Positions 24,699-32,976 are shown, counted from the first letter of the stretch. The stretch: 64,000 nucleotides of DNA from Thermomonas sp. S9 (GCF_024704365.1 NZ_JAJDFY010000001.1:1159001-1223000); one strand, 5' to 3'. A program made the numbers and translations. The notes: generated from the sequence alone by a model not told the origin.

Positions 24699-24785
24699 AT
24701 GCAGCTGCCGCTCGGTGATGCCGAGGATCTTGGGGGCCGCAAGCGCACGCGGCGCGATGTGTTCCTGGCCGAGCAAGCAGCAGCG
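24699..24785 (+). pseudogene. IS5-family transposase, N-terminal scrap
   Basis: The reading MQLPLGDAEDLGG, then RKRTRRDVFLAEQ, matches the N-terminus of IS5-type transposases (typical pattern MQLTFGDAEGLGKRK.TRRE.FLAEM). Homology stops near 24785. The sequence just upstream (24675-24698) resembles the sequence upstream of the second scrap at 29152, so both derive from the same type of element. Confidence 0.75.
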
Positions 24786-24907
24786 ACGAGCAGCATGGTC
24801 CGTGGCTCTGTTCGGGCGACTGTGCGTCTGTCCGGCCGTAGCGGATCGCCCAGGTTTCGTGGGCTCCGGGTGGCCTTTTCGATTTCCCCGGCGCCCGCCG
24901 GGCGCAT

Positions 24908-25252
24908 CTATCCCGCCAATCGGGCACGCGCCAGGGACAGGTTCGCCAGCCCCAGCACCACGAAGCTGCGATTGGCGTTCTTCTCCAGACCCCGGTAGCG
25001 CACCTTGGCGAAGCCCCACAGCAGCCGCTTTACCACCGCGAACACGTGCTCCACCCGGGCCCGGATCTTCGACGTGTTGCGGTTGCGGCGGCGTTCGGCC
25101 TCATCCACCTCGCCACCCTTGCGCACTCGCTGATTCGTGAAATCCTTCGCCCGCGGCGCGCGCTCAACGAAGCCGGCGGCCAGCGGAATTGCCGCATCAG
25201 CGGCAATTCCGGTCAGGGTGTTGTCGTGAAGATGCGCCCGTCCCCAGGCCAT
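24908..25252 (-). pseudogene. IS5-family transposase, C-terminal fragment
   Basis: On the minus strand, the last 70 or so residues match the end of IS5-type transposases: TSKIRARVEHVFAVVKRL, WGFAKVRYRGLEKNANRSF, then LANLSLARARL, including the Glu of the DDE triad in RARVEHVF. The beginning of the open frame (from 25252) is only loosely similar and contains an 11-bp inverted repeat at 25185-25210. The fragment points opposite to the N-terminal scrap at 24699, so the element was rearranged and not simply deleted. It lies 15 bases after the DUF302 gene. Confidence 0.85.
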
Positions 25253-25267
25253 CCCCGTCCATCTTTT

Positions 25268-25660
25268 TTAGAGGGCCGCGATCGCCCGCGCAAGGCGTGC
25301 GCGCACCTCTTCGGCGATCCCGCTCAGCTCGGGGCGTTCCGCGCGACCCAGCGAGGCTACGGGATCGACGGCTGATACCTCGATCGTCCCGTCCTTGTCC
25401 TGCACGATCACATTGCAGGGCAGCAGCGCGCCGATCTTGTCCTCGATCTCCAGCGCCTTGTGGGCGTAGCCCGGATTGCAGGCGCCGAGGATGCGGTAGG
25501 CCGGGCGCTCGACCCCGAGTTTTGCCTTGAGCGTGGCGGCGATGTCGATTTCGGTCAGGATGCCGAACCCTTCTTTCGCCAGAGCCGCCCGGGCGGCCTC
25601 GACCGTGGCATCGAAGCCGGCACCCGGCAGTGCACGGGTGATGTGGAAACTGCCGCTCAT
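25268..25660 (-). CDS. DUF302-family protein
   Basis: This 130-residue cytoplasmic protein of the DUF302 family has no established biochemical function. Family features are visible: FDATVEAARAALAKEGFGIL near the N-terminus, LGACNPGYAHKALEIEDKIG with the conserved CNP, and LLPCNVIVQDKDG. It is the last gene of the minus-strand operon and starts 10 bases after the 3-hydroxybutyrate dehydrogenase stop codon. DUF302 genes often sit in redox or sulfur gene clusters; here the context is short-chain ketone metabolism. The sequence is intact, unlike the flanking transposase scraps. Confidence 0.88.
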   Translation of the reverse strand: MSGSFHITRALPGAGFDATVEAARAALAKEGFGILTEIDIAATLKAKLGVERPAYRILGACNPGYAHKALEIEDKIGALLPCNVIVQDKDGTIEVSAVDPVASLGRAERPELSGIAEEVRARLARAIAAL

Positions 25661-25670
25661 CGCTACATCC

Positions 25671-26453
25671 TCATGCCATGTTCCAGCCGTGACTGACGTT
25701 CAGCGCCTGGCCGGTCAGCGCGTTGGTGGGGAAGGCGGCAAACATGAAGGCCACTTCGGCCACGTCCTCGACCGTGGTGAATTCCTTGTCCACCGTCTCG
25801 CCCAGCATGATGTGCTCGATCACTTCCTTCTCGGAAATGCCGAGTTCCGCCGCCTGTTCGGGGATCTGCTTTTCCACCAGCGGCGTGCGCACGAAGCCGG
25901 GGCAGATCACATTGGCGCGGATGCCGTGCTGGCCGCCTTCCTTGGCGATCACGCGGGCAAGGCCCAGAAGCCCGTGCTTGGCGGTGACGTAGGCGGATTT
26001 CAGTGGCGAGGCCTCGCGCGAGTGGACCGAGCCCATGAAGATGATGGCGCCGGCGCCACGCGCCTTCATATGCGGGATGCAGGCCTTGGAGGTCAGGAAG
26101 GCGCCGTCGAGATGGATCGCCAGCAGCTTCTTCCAGTCGGTAAAGGGGAAGTCCTCGACCGGATGGACGATCTGGATGCCGGCGTTTGAAACCAGCACGT
26201 CCACGCCGCCGAAGGCCTCGGCCACCCGTGCCACGCCCGCATTGACCTGGTCCTCGCTGGTCACATCCATCGCAATCCCGATCGCGCGGCCGGGGCCCTT
26301 GGCCGTCAGTTCAGACGCCACCGCATCGGCGGCCTCCTGCTTCAGGTCGGCGATCGCGACCCACGCGCCCGCCCGCACATAGCGTTCCGCGATGGCCCGT
26401 CCAATGCCGCTGGCGGCGCCGGTGACGATGCAGGACTTGTTTTTCAGATCCAT
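25671..26453 (-). CDS. bdhA: 3-hydroxybutyrate dehydrogenase (SDR family)
   Basis: This enzyme interconverts (R)-3-hydroxybutyrate and acetoacetate with NAD. It is a 260-residue short-chain dehydrogenase: [15 protein letters not shown] (cofactor loop), NAG in [17 protein letters not shown], catalytic Ser in [14 protein letters not shown] and YxxxK in [18 protein letters not shown]. The segment [19 protein letters not shown] is typical of D-3-hydroxybutyrate dehydrogenases rather than generic SDRs. I chose the start at 26453 because GAGGAGG lies 7 bases upstream; an ATG six bases earlier is too close to that site. It lies between the unknown 158-residue gene and DUF302. Confidence 0.93.
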   Translation of the reverse strand: MDLKNKSCIVTGAASGIGRAIAERYVRAGAWVAIADLKQEAADAVASELTAKGPGRAIGIAMDVTSEDQVNAGVARVAEAFGGVDVLVSNAGIQIVHPVEDFPFTDWKKLLAIHLDGAFLTSKACIPHMKARGAGAIIFMGSVHSREASPLKSAYVTAKHGLLGLARVIAKEGGQHGIRANVICPGFVRTPLVEKQIPEQAAELGISEKEVIEHIMLGETVDKEFTTVEDVAEVAFMFAAFPTNALTGQALNVSHGWNMA

Positions 26454-26455
26454 GG

Positions 26456-26932
26456 TCATTCCTCCTCGGTTCGACCGCACAGCGGCCACATTTCGGAAAG
26501 CGAGGCATCGCCCCGCAGGTCATACAGCAGCGCCTGCCCGGGATGGGCGAGGTTGGTGCAGGGCTGGTGGATAGTCCCGAACACGCCCGCGGCGGCGGAA
26601 GATCCGGTGAACCACCAGGCGGTGCCGCTCGCGGTTATCAGCGTCGCCGGCAGAACTCCCGGTCCATGCGCCGCGGAAGCGGGCGCCGGGCCTTCGATGC
26701 AATGCGGCAGCTGCCGTCGCATCAGCATGCCAAACTGGGCCTTCGTATCCACCCAGGGCGCCGCGCGCCAGGCGGCAGAGGGCCAGGGAAACTGCACACC
26801 GGCCCCGGTGCCGATCCGCCGCAGCGGCATATTGCCGAGCTGCCAGATCAACGCAGGCGCCATGCTACCGCGCAAGCGCCGGTTGGCACGTCCATGGTGG
26901 GGAGCTTTGGGCATCGCCGCCGCCGCCGTCAC
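26456..26932 (-). CDS. Unknown 158-residue protein, translationally coupled to adc
   Basis: I do not recognise this protein. Its ATG at 26932 overlaps the acetoacetate decarboxylase stop (ATGA), and its own stop lies two bases before the 3-hydroxybutyrate dehydrogenase start, so it fills the operon gap exactly. The N-terminus is basic ([15 protein letters not shown]). The middle is rich in Trp, Gly and Ala ([31 protein letters not shown]), and there are three Cys ([22 protein letters not shown]). No signal peptide or membrane segment is clear. The small size and Trp-rich composition could suit a ligand-binding or barrel protein, but that is speculation. A competing plus-strand reading of the same DNA has no recognisable content. 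Confidence 0.65.
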   Translation of the reverse strand: MTAAAAMPKAPHHGRANRRLRGSMAPALIWQLGNMPLRRIGTGAGVQFPWPSAAWRAAPWVDTKAQFGMLMRRQLPHCIEGPAPASAAHGPGVLPATLITASGTAWWFTGSSAAAGVFGTIHQPCTNLAHPGQALLYDLRGDASLSEMWPLCGRTEEE

Positions 26933-27674
26933 TTCCCGCCCTCCAGGTAGTCATGCACGACCGATCCCAGGCCCAGGGTCAGGTCGGTCAGGATATGCAC
27001 CGCCGAAACCACCTCGCGCACCGGCAGGTCGGCCACCGGCGCCAGGGCATGGTGGAAGAGCTCCAGATGCGCCGGACCCTCCCAGGCGCCCTTGATCGTC
27101 ACGTCCTCGCAGGCATAGCGAACCAGCTCGCAGATGCGCGGGCTGCAATCGACATGGGGGATGATCTTGAGCAGGAAGGCAGGCGCTTCGACCGCTGCCT
27201 TCGCGCGCACCGTATCGAAGGGGCGGTGCTTGTAGCCCATGGTCGCATTGGCGATACGCAGCGAGCCCACGTCCAGCGTGCCGACCAGGGCGTCCTTCTC
27301 CACCCGCAGCCGTGGCTGGGCGAGTTTCTTGGGAAAGCCCCAGATCTCGCGCCCGCCGGCGATGGGGCTTTCGTCGTCGAGATACATCGCATGGACATAG
27401 CCCCCGCCTCGCCCCGGAACCGAACCGGGATCACCTGGCCGCTTTCGGTGTAATTGCCGAAGCCCGTGCTGTCGGGCATGCGGATGAACTCGAATTTCAC
27501 CAGCGGCTCGTCCACCTCCAGCGGTGCGGGAACCACCGCGCGCAGCGCGTCGATGTCGGTCCGGTAGGTGATCACCAGGAACTCGCGATCGACGAAGCGA
27601 TAAGGGCCACGCGGATAGGCCGGGCTGGTCAGCGGCATGGCGAAAGCGCGTGCACGTACTTCGTCTTCAGTCAT
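26929..27674 (-). CDS. adc: Acetoacetate decarboxylase, frameshifted
   Basis: This enzyme decarboxylates acetoacetate to acetone and CO2 through a Schiff base on lysine. The catalytic segment [15 protein letters not shown] holds the Lys-Lys pair (Lys115/Lys116 in the Clostridium enzyme). Other family blocks are [30 protein letters not shown] and [17 protein letters not shown]. The restored length is 248 residues. A five-C run on the plus strand at 27401-27405 lacks one base; with it the chain reads [19 protein letters not shown]. The start at 27674 has GGAGAG upstream and overlaps the patatin gene by 8 bases. The defect resembles those in essential genes elsewhere in the window, so the gene is probably functional. 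Confidence 0.92.
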
Positions 27675-28772
27675 GGTGACTCTCCTCGCGGTGGTCGTTG
27701 ACGGTCAGGTCGAAGACATGCATGCCCTGCGCGGCGGGGTCGTGATCAGCCAGCATCGGATGGGCGAGGCTGCGCGCCACATCCGCATCGCCCGCCTGCC
27801 AGTGGCGCCGCATCGCCGCGCGGCCGAAATCGTAGTCCTTCGCCCCCGTCTCATAGGGCTTGCCACGATAGATCAGGTGGATGAGCGTGAGCGGCCCGCG
27901 TGCGGACGGGGCCAGCAACGGCGCAACCACGGGGTGCGACTTCAGCGTCTCGGGCAGTGCCTGGGCATGGGCCTGCAGCACGCAGGCAAGATCGTGCATC
28001 TGGCGCATCCGGTCGGTCACGGTGCGGGTCCGGCTGGAAAAGCGGATGTCCTTCTCGCGCGCTTCGACCGCCCAGAGCGAATGCGGGACCGGGCCGCGGG
28101 CGGAAAACAGATCCATCTGCCAGATGACGAGGGGGGCATGAGTGGCCCGTGTCTCAACCACGCGCGCCAGCGGCGTGTTGGAGACAAGGCCGCCGTCCCA
28201 GAACCATTCGCCCTCGATCCCTACCGGTGCGAAACCCGGCGGCAGCGCGCCCGAGGCCATGATGTGTTCCGGCTCGATGCGGCGCTCGGCGCTGTCGAAC
28301 CAGACGAAATTGCCGGTGGCGACATTCACCGCACCGACCACGAGCCGCACTGGGCCATCGTTGAGCAGGTCGAAATCCACCAGCGCCTCGAGCGTCGCGC
28401 GCAGCGGTGAAGTGTCATAGACCGAGGCGCGGGCCGGATCGCCCGGCGGGGCCAGGGCGGCAGGCGGCAGACGCGGGGCGAAGAAGCCGGGCGCGCCTAC
28501 CGTCAGCGCCATTGCCGGCCCGAAGGCATCCAGCCCTGGCAGTGCGGTGGCCCGGCTGATCCTCTCCCAGAAGGCCGTCAGGCGCTCGGCCCGCCGCTCG
28601 GGCGGGTTGCCGGCAATAAGCGCGGCGTTGATCGCGCCGATCGAGATGCCGGCCACCAGATCCGGCCGAATGCCGGCTTTGTCCAGGCGGCAAACCGACC
28701 CGGCTTGATAGGCGCCGAGCGCGCCGCCCCCTGAAGCACGAAGGCCGTGCGATGACTGCTGTTCTGTTTCAT
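27667..28772 (-). CDS. Patatin-like phospholipase with DUF3734-type C-terminus, frameshifted
   Basis: This predicted lipid or polyester acyl hydrolase uses a Ser-Asp dyad. Reading from ATG 28772 ([15 protein letters not shown]), the chain moves to the next frame at a five-C run (plus strand 28727-28731, one base short) and continues [10 protein letters not shown] (oxyanion hole), [17 protein letters not shown] (nucleophile Ser in GxSxG) and [13 protein letters not shown] (catalytic Asp in DGG). The C-terminal third, with [20 protein letters not shown] and the following RRHWQAG, matches the DUF3734 extension. The restored length is about 368 residues. It is first in the operon and overlaps adc by 8 bases. 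A patatin gene (patD) beside bdhA is also known in Legionella pneumophila. Confidence 0.9.
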
Positions 28773-29151
28773 CCACGCTGCTCCCTGCGCCACGGTTCCG
28801 CACGGCGATCATCGTCCAATCGCCTTCGATGAACCAGCCATCGAGGCGGTCGCTGCCGGATCAATCCAGGCCTTTGCGAACAAGCCTTGTGAGCGCTGCG
28901 GATAGGGCGATCGCTCCGGTGGTCACGGCAGGGCCCGAGTCTTGGCCAAGATCGAGACTAAAACTAAAACTAAGACCACAAGCCTGAGGCTAAGATTAAG
29001 GATGGTCAGCGACGCTATGATGACTGTCAATCCGGAATCGCGTATCCGCCGGAGCGTTGTCATTTCTCCGTTTTCCGCATTCACGTAAGGAAGCTTCGAA
29101 CAGTTCCGCCACCGTCGATGACAATCCGTTATCGCTTCAAGGGTGGTCTCG
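28773..29151. other. Gene-free stretch upstream of the patatin operon
   Basis: This region should contain the operon promoter, but I cannot point to convincing -35/-10 boxes. It includes a low-complexity tract at 28956-28974 (ACTAAAACTAAAACTAAG and nearby variants), unusual in this high-GC sequence. From about 29125 it shows similarity to the sequence upstream of the IS5 scrap at 24699. Confidence 0.6.
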
Positions 29152-29343
29152 ATGCAACTGGCGTTCGGTGACGGCGAGGATCTGGGGGCGCAAGTGGGCG
29201 CGGCGCGAGGTGTTCCTGGCCGCGATGGACCGGGTGGTACCGTGGCCGCTGCAGGCGCTGATCGCACTGCACCCCCTAACACCGGGCCGCCCCGGCCGGC
29301 AGCCGCATCCGCGGGCGACGATGCTGCGCATCCACTGTCCAGG
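29152..29343 (+). pseudogene. IS5-family transposase, second N-terminal scrap
   Basis: MQLAFGDGEDLG begins at ATG 29152. One frame over it continues RKWARREVFLAAMDRVVPWP, then TPGRPGRQPHPRATMLRIH, which is the IS5 transposase N-terminal domain. Homology ends abruptly at about 29340. It has the same orientation as the scrap at 24699, so the operon between them is bracketed by similar IS-derived sequences in direct orientation. Confidence 0.82.
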
Positions 29344-29380
29344 GCAAAACGCCGGCCACGCGCCGGCGTTTTGCTTTTCT
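29344..29380 (+). terminator. Orphan Rho-independent terminator at the island's right edge
   Basis: GCAAAACGCCGGC and GCCGGCGTTTTGC form a perfect 13-bp stem around CACGC and run into TTTTCT. No gene on the plus strand ends here; only the transposase scrap lies before it. It probably belongs to backbone sequence cut off by the insertion. From 29381 to 29585 I see nothing coding. Confidence 0.8.
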
Positions 29381-29585
29381 GCGCCCGACATCGCCCTGCT
29401 GCCAGATGCGGGGGGTGATGCGATCCCTCCAGAGGCGCCGGAGATGAGGTTGCGCTCCGTTCGTCCCGCTCGCCTGTGGGAGAACGGGGCTGCATCCGGC
29501 TGCAACGCAGCCGCTGCGCCCGCGTGCGCCGCTGGGATCCGCTGGGTGCGTCGCGGCAAGGGGGGGCTTAGCTGATATAAAATAA

Positions 29586-29597
29586 ATCAATATTGAT
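29586..29597. promoter_or_regulatory. Palindromic operator candidate upstream of the XRE-sulP pair
   Basis: ATCAATATTGAT is a perfect 12-base palindrome in a strikingly AT-rich patch (29574-29635). It ends one base before the -35 box of the promoter at 29599, a natural place for control by the regulator encoded next. Confidence 0.6.
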
Positions 29598-29598
29598 G

Positions 29599-29627
29599 TT
29601 GATACTTGTCACTTAGATGTTTAAGAT
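29599..29627 (+). promoter_or_regulatory. Promoter of the XRE-sulP operon
   Basis: TTGATA at 29599-29604 and TAAGAT at 29622-29627 have an exact 17-base spacer. The start point would be near 29634, leaving a leader of about 24 bases to the ATG at 29658. Confidence 0.7.
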
Positions 29628-29657
29628 ATTAACTCTTTCGCATCACAGAAGCGCTCC

Positions 29658-29918
29658 ATGCTGACCGCCGCGCAATTGAAAGCCGCCCGGGCGCTGCTCG
29701 GGATCGACCAGAGAACCCTGGCGCAGATGGCCGGGCTGTCGCTGCCGACCATCCAGCGCATGGAGGCCAGCGACGGCAACGTGCGCGGCGTGGTGGAGTC
29801 GCTGACGCGGGTGGTCGAGGCGCTGGAGGCCGCCGGCGTGGAACTGATCGGCGAGGGCGCGGCCAGCCTCGAGGGCGGGCGCGGCGTGCGCCTGAAGGCG
29901 CGGAGGACGCCGGCATGA
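29658..29918 (+). CDS. XRE-type helix-turn-helix regulator
   Basis: This 86-residue DNA-binding protein consists almost entirely of an HTH_3/XRE domain: LTAAQLKAARALLGIDQRTL, then AQMAGLSLPTIQRMEASDG, with a second helix pair ([20 protein letters not shown]). The C-terminal tail is short and basic. Its stop overlaps the sulP start by four bases (ATGA), so the two are one operon and the regulator most likely controls the transporter. The palindrome upstream of the promoter is its probable binding site. No ligand-sensing domain is present. Confidence 0.88.
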   Translation: MLTAAQLKAARALLGIDQRTLAQMAGLSLPTIQRMEASDGNVRGVVESLTRVVEALEAAGVELIGEGAASLEGGRGVRLKARRTPA

Positions 29919-31600
29919 TCGCTATTCTGGAAGCCGCGCGCGCGGGGCTGCTGCGGCGCGAGCACTGGGGCCGCAACCTGGTGGCCGGCGCCATCGTCGG
30001 GGTGGTCGCGCTGCCGCTGTCGATGGCGTTTGCGATCGCCTCCGGGGTGCGGCCGGAGCAGGGGCTGTACACCGCGATCATCGCCGGCATCGCGGTGTCG
30101 CTGTTCGGCGGCACGCGGGTGCAGATCGCCGGGCCGACCGGCGCCTTCATCGTGATCCTGGCCGGGGTGGTGGCGCAGTTCGGGGTGGGCGGCCTGCTGC
30201 TGGCAACCCTGATGGCCGGGATCATCCTGCTGGCGATGGGCTGGGCGCGGCTGGGGTCCGTGATCCGCTTCATTCCCGATCCGGTGATCGTCGGCTTCAC
30301 CGCGGGGATCGGGGTGATCATCTGGGTGGGGCAGTGGCAGTATTTCTTCGGGTTGCCGGCACCCGGCGCGGGCCCGTTCTATCTGAAGACCTGGACGCTG
30401 CTGCAGGCGCTGCCGCATCTGCACCTGGCGACCGCCGCCATTGGTCTGCTGAGCCTGGTGCTGACGCTGTGGGGCGCGAGGATCCCCGGGCTTTCACGGG
30501 TGCCGGGGCCGCTGCTGGCCATGCTGGCGGCGACCGTGGCCGTGCAGGCGCTGCCTCTGGACGGCGTGGCGACGATCGAGTCCACCTTTGGCGCGATTCC
30601 GCGCAGCCTGCCCAGCCTGCAACTGCCGCAGGCGGGGTTCGACCGCTGGATGGCGCTGCTGCCATCGGCCTTCACCATCGCCATGCTGGGGGCGATCGAG
30701 TCGCTGCTGTCGGCGGTGGTGGCCGACGGCATGGCCGGCACCCGGCACGACTCCAACCAGGAGCTGATCGGGCAGGGCATCGCCAACATCCTTTCGCCGC
30801 TGTTCGGCGGGATCGCCGCCACCGGCGCGATCGCGCGCACGGCCACCAATATCCGCAACGGCGGCACCAGCCCGCTGGCCGGGATCGCGCATGGGGTCGT
30901 TCTGCTGTTGATCCTGCTCGCGCTCGCGCCCTATGCCGGCAAGGTGCCGCTGGCGGCGCTGGCGGCGATCCTGTTCGTGGTGGCCTGGAACATGAGCGAG
31001 GTGCATCGCTTCCTGCGCCTCGTGCGGCATGCACCGCGGTCGGACGCGGCGATCCTGGTGATTACCTTCGCCCTGACCGTCCTCACCGACCTGGTGGTGG
31101 CGGTGAACATCGGGGTGATCCTGGCGATGTTCCAGTTCATGCGCCGCATGAGTTCGGCGGTGGAGGTGGTCGAGCATGGCGAGCACAGCCTGCGCGCGCA
31201 GCTGGCTCAGGCCGGATTGCAGGCGCTGCCGCCGGGGATGGCGGTGTATGCGATCGACGGGCCGTTCTTCTTCGGCTCGGTGGATTCACTCGAACGCGCG
31301 CTGTCCTGGTCGCAGCCGCCGCCGCGGCACGTGGTGCTGTGGCTGGAGCGGATGCCGGTGATCGACGCCACCGGCCTCAAGCGCCTGGAATCCACCATCG
31401 AGGCGCTGCATCGGCGCGGGGTGAAGGTCGTGCTGTGCGGGGCCAGTCCGCGCGTGCTGCGCAAGCTGGCGCGCGCGCAGCTGGTGCGGCGCGACCATCC
31501 GGACGGCTATTTCGCCGATCTGGCCACCGCGCTGCGCACGCTGCATGAGGGCGCGCAGGCGGCGGGCGAGGCGCCGGGTCAGAGCGCGTCGGAGGCGTAG
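29915..31600 (+). CDS. SulP-family anion transporter with STAS domain
   Basis: This inner-membrane anion transporter (sulfate, bicarbonate or dicarboxylate class; the substrate is not predictable) has 561 residues. The 12-14 hydrophobic segments include LVAGAIVGVVALPLSMAFAI, GGTRVQIAGPTGAFIVIL and GFTAGIGVIIWVGQ. GAIESLLSAVVADGMAGTRH is the SulP signature in the middle. The cytoplasmic STAS domain covers about residues 440-545 with VIDATGLKRLEST. The start overlaps the regulator gene. Its 3' end overlaps that of phoH by 22 bases in convergent orientation. The sequence is intact. Confidence 0.93.
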   Translation: MIAILEAARAGLLRREHWGRNLVAGAIVGVVALPLSMAFAIASGVRPEQGLYTAIIAGIAVSLFGGTRVQIAGPTGAFIVILAGVVAQFGVGGLLLATLMAGIILLAMGWARLGSVIRFIPDPVIVGFTAGIGVIIWVGQWQYFFGLPAPGAGPFYLKTWTLLQALPHLHLATAAIGLLSLVLTLWGARIPGLSRVPGPLLAMLAATVAVQALPLDGVATIESTFGAIPRSLPSLQLPQAGFDRWMALLPSAFTIAMLGAIESLLSAVVADGMAGTRHDSNQELIGQGIANILSPLFGGIAATGAIARTATNIRNGGTSPLAGIAHGVVLLLILLALAPYAGKVPLAALAAILFVVAWNMSEVHRFLRLVRHAPRSDAAILVITFALTVLTDLVVAVNIGVILAMFQFMRRMSSAVEVVEHGEHSLRAQLAQAGLQALPPGMAVYAIDGPFFFGSVDSLERALSWSQPPPRHVVLWLERMPVIDATGLKRLESTIEALHRRGVKVVLCGASPRVLRKLARAQLVRRDHPDGYFADLATALRTLHEGAQAAGEAPGQSASEA

Positions 31601-32976
31601 TCGGCCAGGCGCGAGCGCTCGCCGCGGCGCAGCGTCACGTGCGCGCTGTGCTGCCAGGACTTGAAGCGGTCCACGGCGTAGGTGAGGCCGGAGGTGGTCT
31701 CGGTGAGGTAGGGCGTGTCGATCTGCTCCACGTTGCCGAGGCAGACGATCTTGGTGCCGGGGCCGGCGCGGGTCACCAGCGTCTTCATCTGCTTGGGCGT
31801 GAGGTTCTGCGCCTCGTCCAGGATCAGGTAGCGCGAGAGGAAGGTGCGCCCGCGCATGAAGTTCAGCGAGCGGATCTTGATCCGGCTGGCCAGCAGGTCG
31901 TTGGTGGCCGCGCGGCCCCAGGCGCCGCCCTCCTGGTTGTGGGTGAGCACTTCGAGGTTGTCGGTGAGCGCCCCCATCCACGGCGTCATCTTTTCTTCCT
32001 CGGTGCCGGGCAAAAAGCCGATGTCCTCGCCCACGCTCACGGTGGCGCGGGTCATGATGATCTCGCGGTAGCGCTGCGCGTCCATGGTTTGCGCCAGGCC
32101 CGCCGCCAGCGCCAGCAGGGTCTTGCCGGTGCCGGCGGTGCCGAGCAGGGTGACGAAGTCGATCTCCGGGTCCATCAGCGCGTTGAGCGCGAAGTTCTGC
32201 TCGCGGTTGCGCGCGGTGATGCCCCAGACCGCGTGCTGGCCGTGGCGGAAGTCGTCCACGATCTGCAGCACCGCCTTGCCGTCCTGCAGGCGCACGATCT
32301 TCATCTCCGACTGCTCGTCGCCGGGCAGGAACACGAACTGGTTCGGATACCAGTTCTCGTCGTCGCCGGTCGTGAGTTCGTAATAGGTGCGGCCCTTGTC
32401 GGTCCAGGACTTGAGGTCCTTGCCGTGGCGCTGCCAGAAGTCCTCCGGCAGCGGGGTGGCGCCGGTGTAGAGCAGGCTGAAATCGTCCAGCGCGCGGTCG
32501 TTCTCGTAGTCCTCGCTGGTGATGCCCGCGATCGAGGCCTTGATCCGCAGGTTGATGTCCTTCGACACGAACACCACCGGCGTGCCCGGTTCCTGCTGCT
32601 TGAGCACCAGGATCGCGCCGAGGATGTTGTTGTCCGGGATCACCGTGCCAAAGCGCTTGCCGGCATCGAAGTCGCCGGTCTGGAAGCGCAGCCGTCCGGC
32701 GCTTTCCGCGCCGCGCAGTTGCAGGCCCTGTGGGCGCACCAGCGCGATCCCCTGGCTGACGTCGCTGCTGCCGTGCGCCTCGATCAGCTCGTTCAGGAAG
32801 CGGCTGACCTGGCGCGCGTTGCGGCTGGCCTCGGAGGTGCCCTTCTTGCCATTGTCCAGCTCCTCCATCACCTGCATCGGCAGGTACACATCGTGCTCCT
32901 CGAACTTGAACAGCGCGGTGGGGTCGTGCATCAGCACGTTGGTGTCGAGGACGTAGATGCGCTTGCTCCGGGTCAT
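31579..32976 (-). CDS. phoH: PhoH-family ATPase with N-terminal PIN domain
   Basis: This is a PhoH2-like protein of 465 residues: an N-terminal PIN ribonuclease-like domain (RIYVLDTNVLMHDPTALF, with acidic residues Asp9 and later LDDFS) fused to a PhoH P-loop ATPase. Walker A is LLGTAGTGKTLLALAAG, and Walker B is YLILDEAQNLTPKQMKTLV. PIN-PhoH proteins act as RNA helicase/nuclease in the studied mycobacterial cases; a role in RNA turnover is likely here. The start at 32976 (MTRSKRIYVLD) places the PIN domain correctly. It is convergent with sulP and 91 bases downstream of bcp, so possibly co-transcribed. Confidence 0.93.
   Translation of the reverse strand: MTRSKRIYVLDTNVLMHDPTALFKFEEHDVYLPMQVMEELDNGKKGTSEASRNARQVSRFLNELIEAHGSSDVSQGIALVRPQGLQLRGAESAGRLRFQTGDFDAGKRFGTVIPDNNILGAILVLKQQEPGTPVVFVSKDINLRIKASIAGITSEDYENDRALDDFSLLYTGATPLPEDFWQRHGKDLKSWTDKGRTYYELTTGDDENWYPNQFVFLPGDEQSEMKIVRLQDGKAVLQIVDDFRHGQHAVWGITARNREQNFALNALMDPEIDFVTLLGTAGTGKTLLALAAGLAQTMDAQRYREIIMTRATVSVGEDIGFLPGTEEEKMTPWMGALTDNLEVLTHNQEGGAWGRAATNDLLASRIKIRSLNFMRGRTFLSRYLILDEAQNLTPKQMKTLVTRAGPGTKIVCLGNVEQIDTPYLTETTSGLTYAVDRFKSWQHSAHVTLRRGERSRLADYASDAL

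Noticed and set aside
25185-25210. 11-bp inverted repeat GGAATTGCCGC as an IS terminal repeat or terminator
   Set aside because: The two arms are only four bases apart and have no T-run. They lie inside the fragment's open frame and not at its edge, so they do not mark an element end.
26553-27095. A 180-residue plus-strand frame over the unknown operon gene
   Set aside because: It runs against the operon, overlaps adc, and has Arg/Pro-rich content typical of shadow frames. The minus-strand frame fits the neighbours' start and stop codons exactly.
28923-29495. A 190-residue minus-strand frame upstream of the patatin gene
   Set aside because: It crosses the IS5 scrap and its hydrophobic end comes from the CTAAAA-type low-complexity tract. 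There is no recognisable domain or ribosome binding site.
24385-29640. tRNA-Pro as integration site with a duplicated 3' end at the far side of the island
   Set aside because: I searched 29.3-29.6 kb by eye for the tRNA 3' sequence (ending CTACCCCGACCA) and found no copy. No integrase gene is present. IS-mediated entry is better supported.
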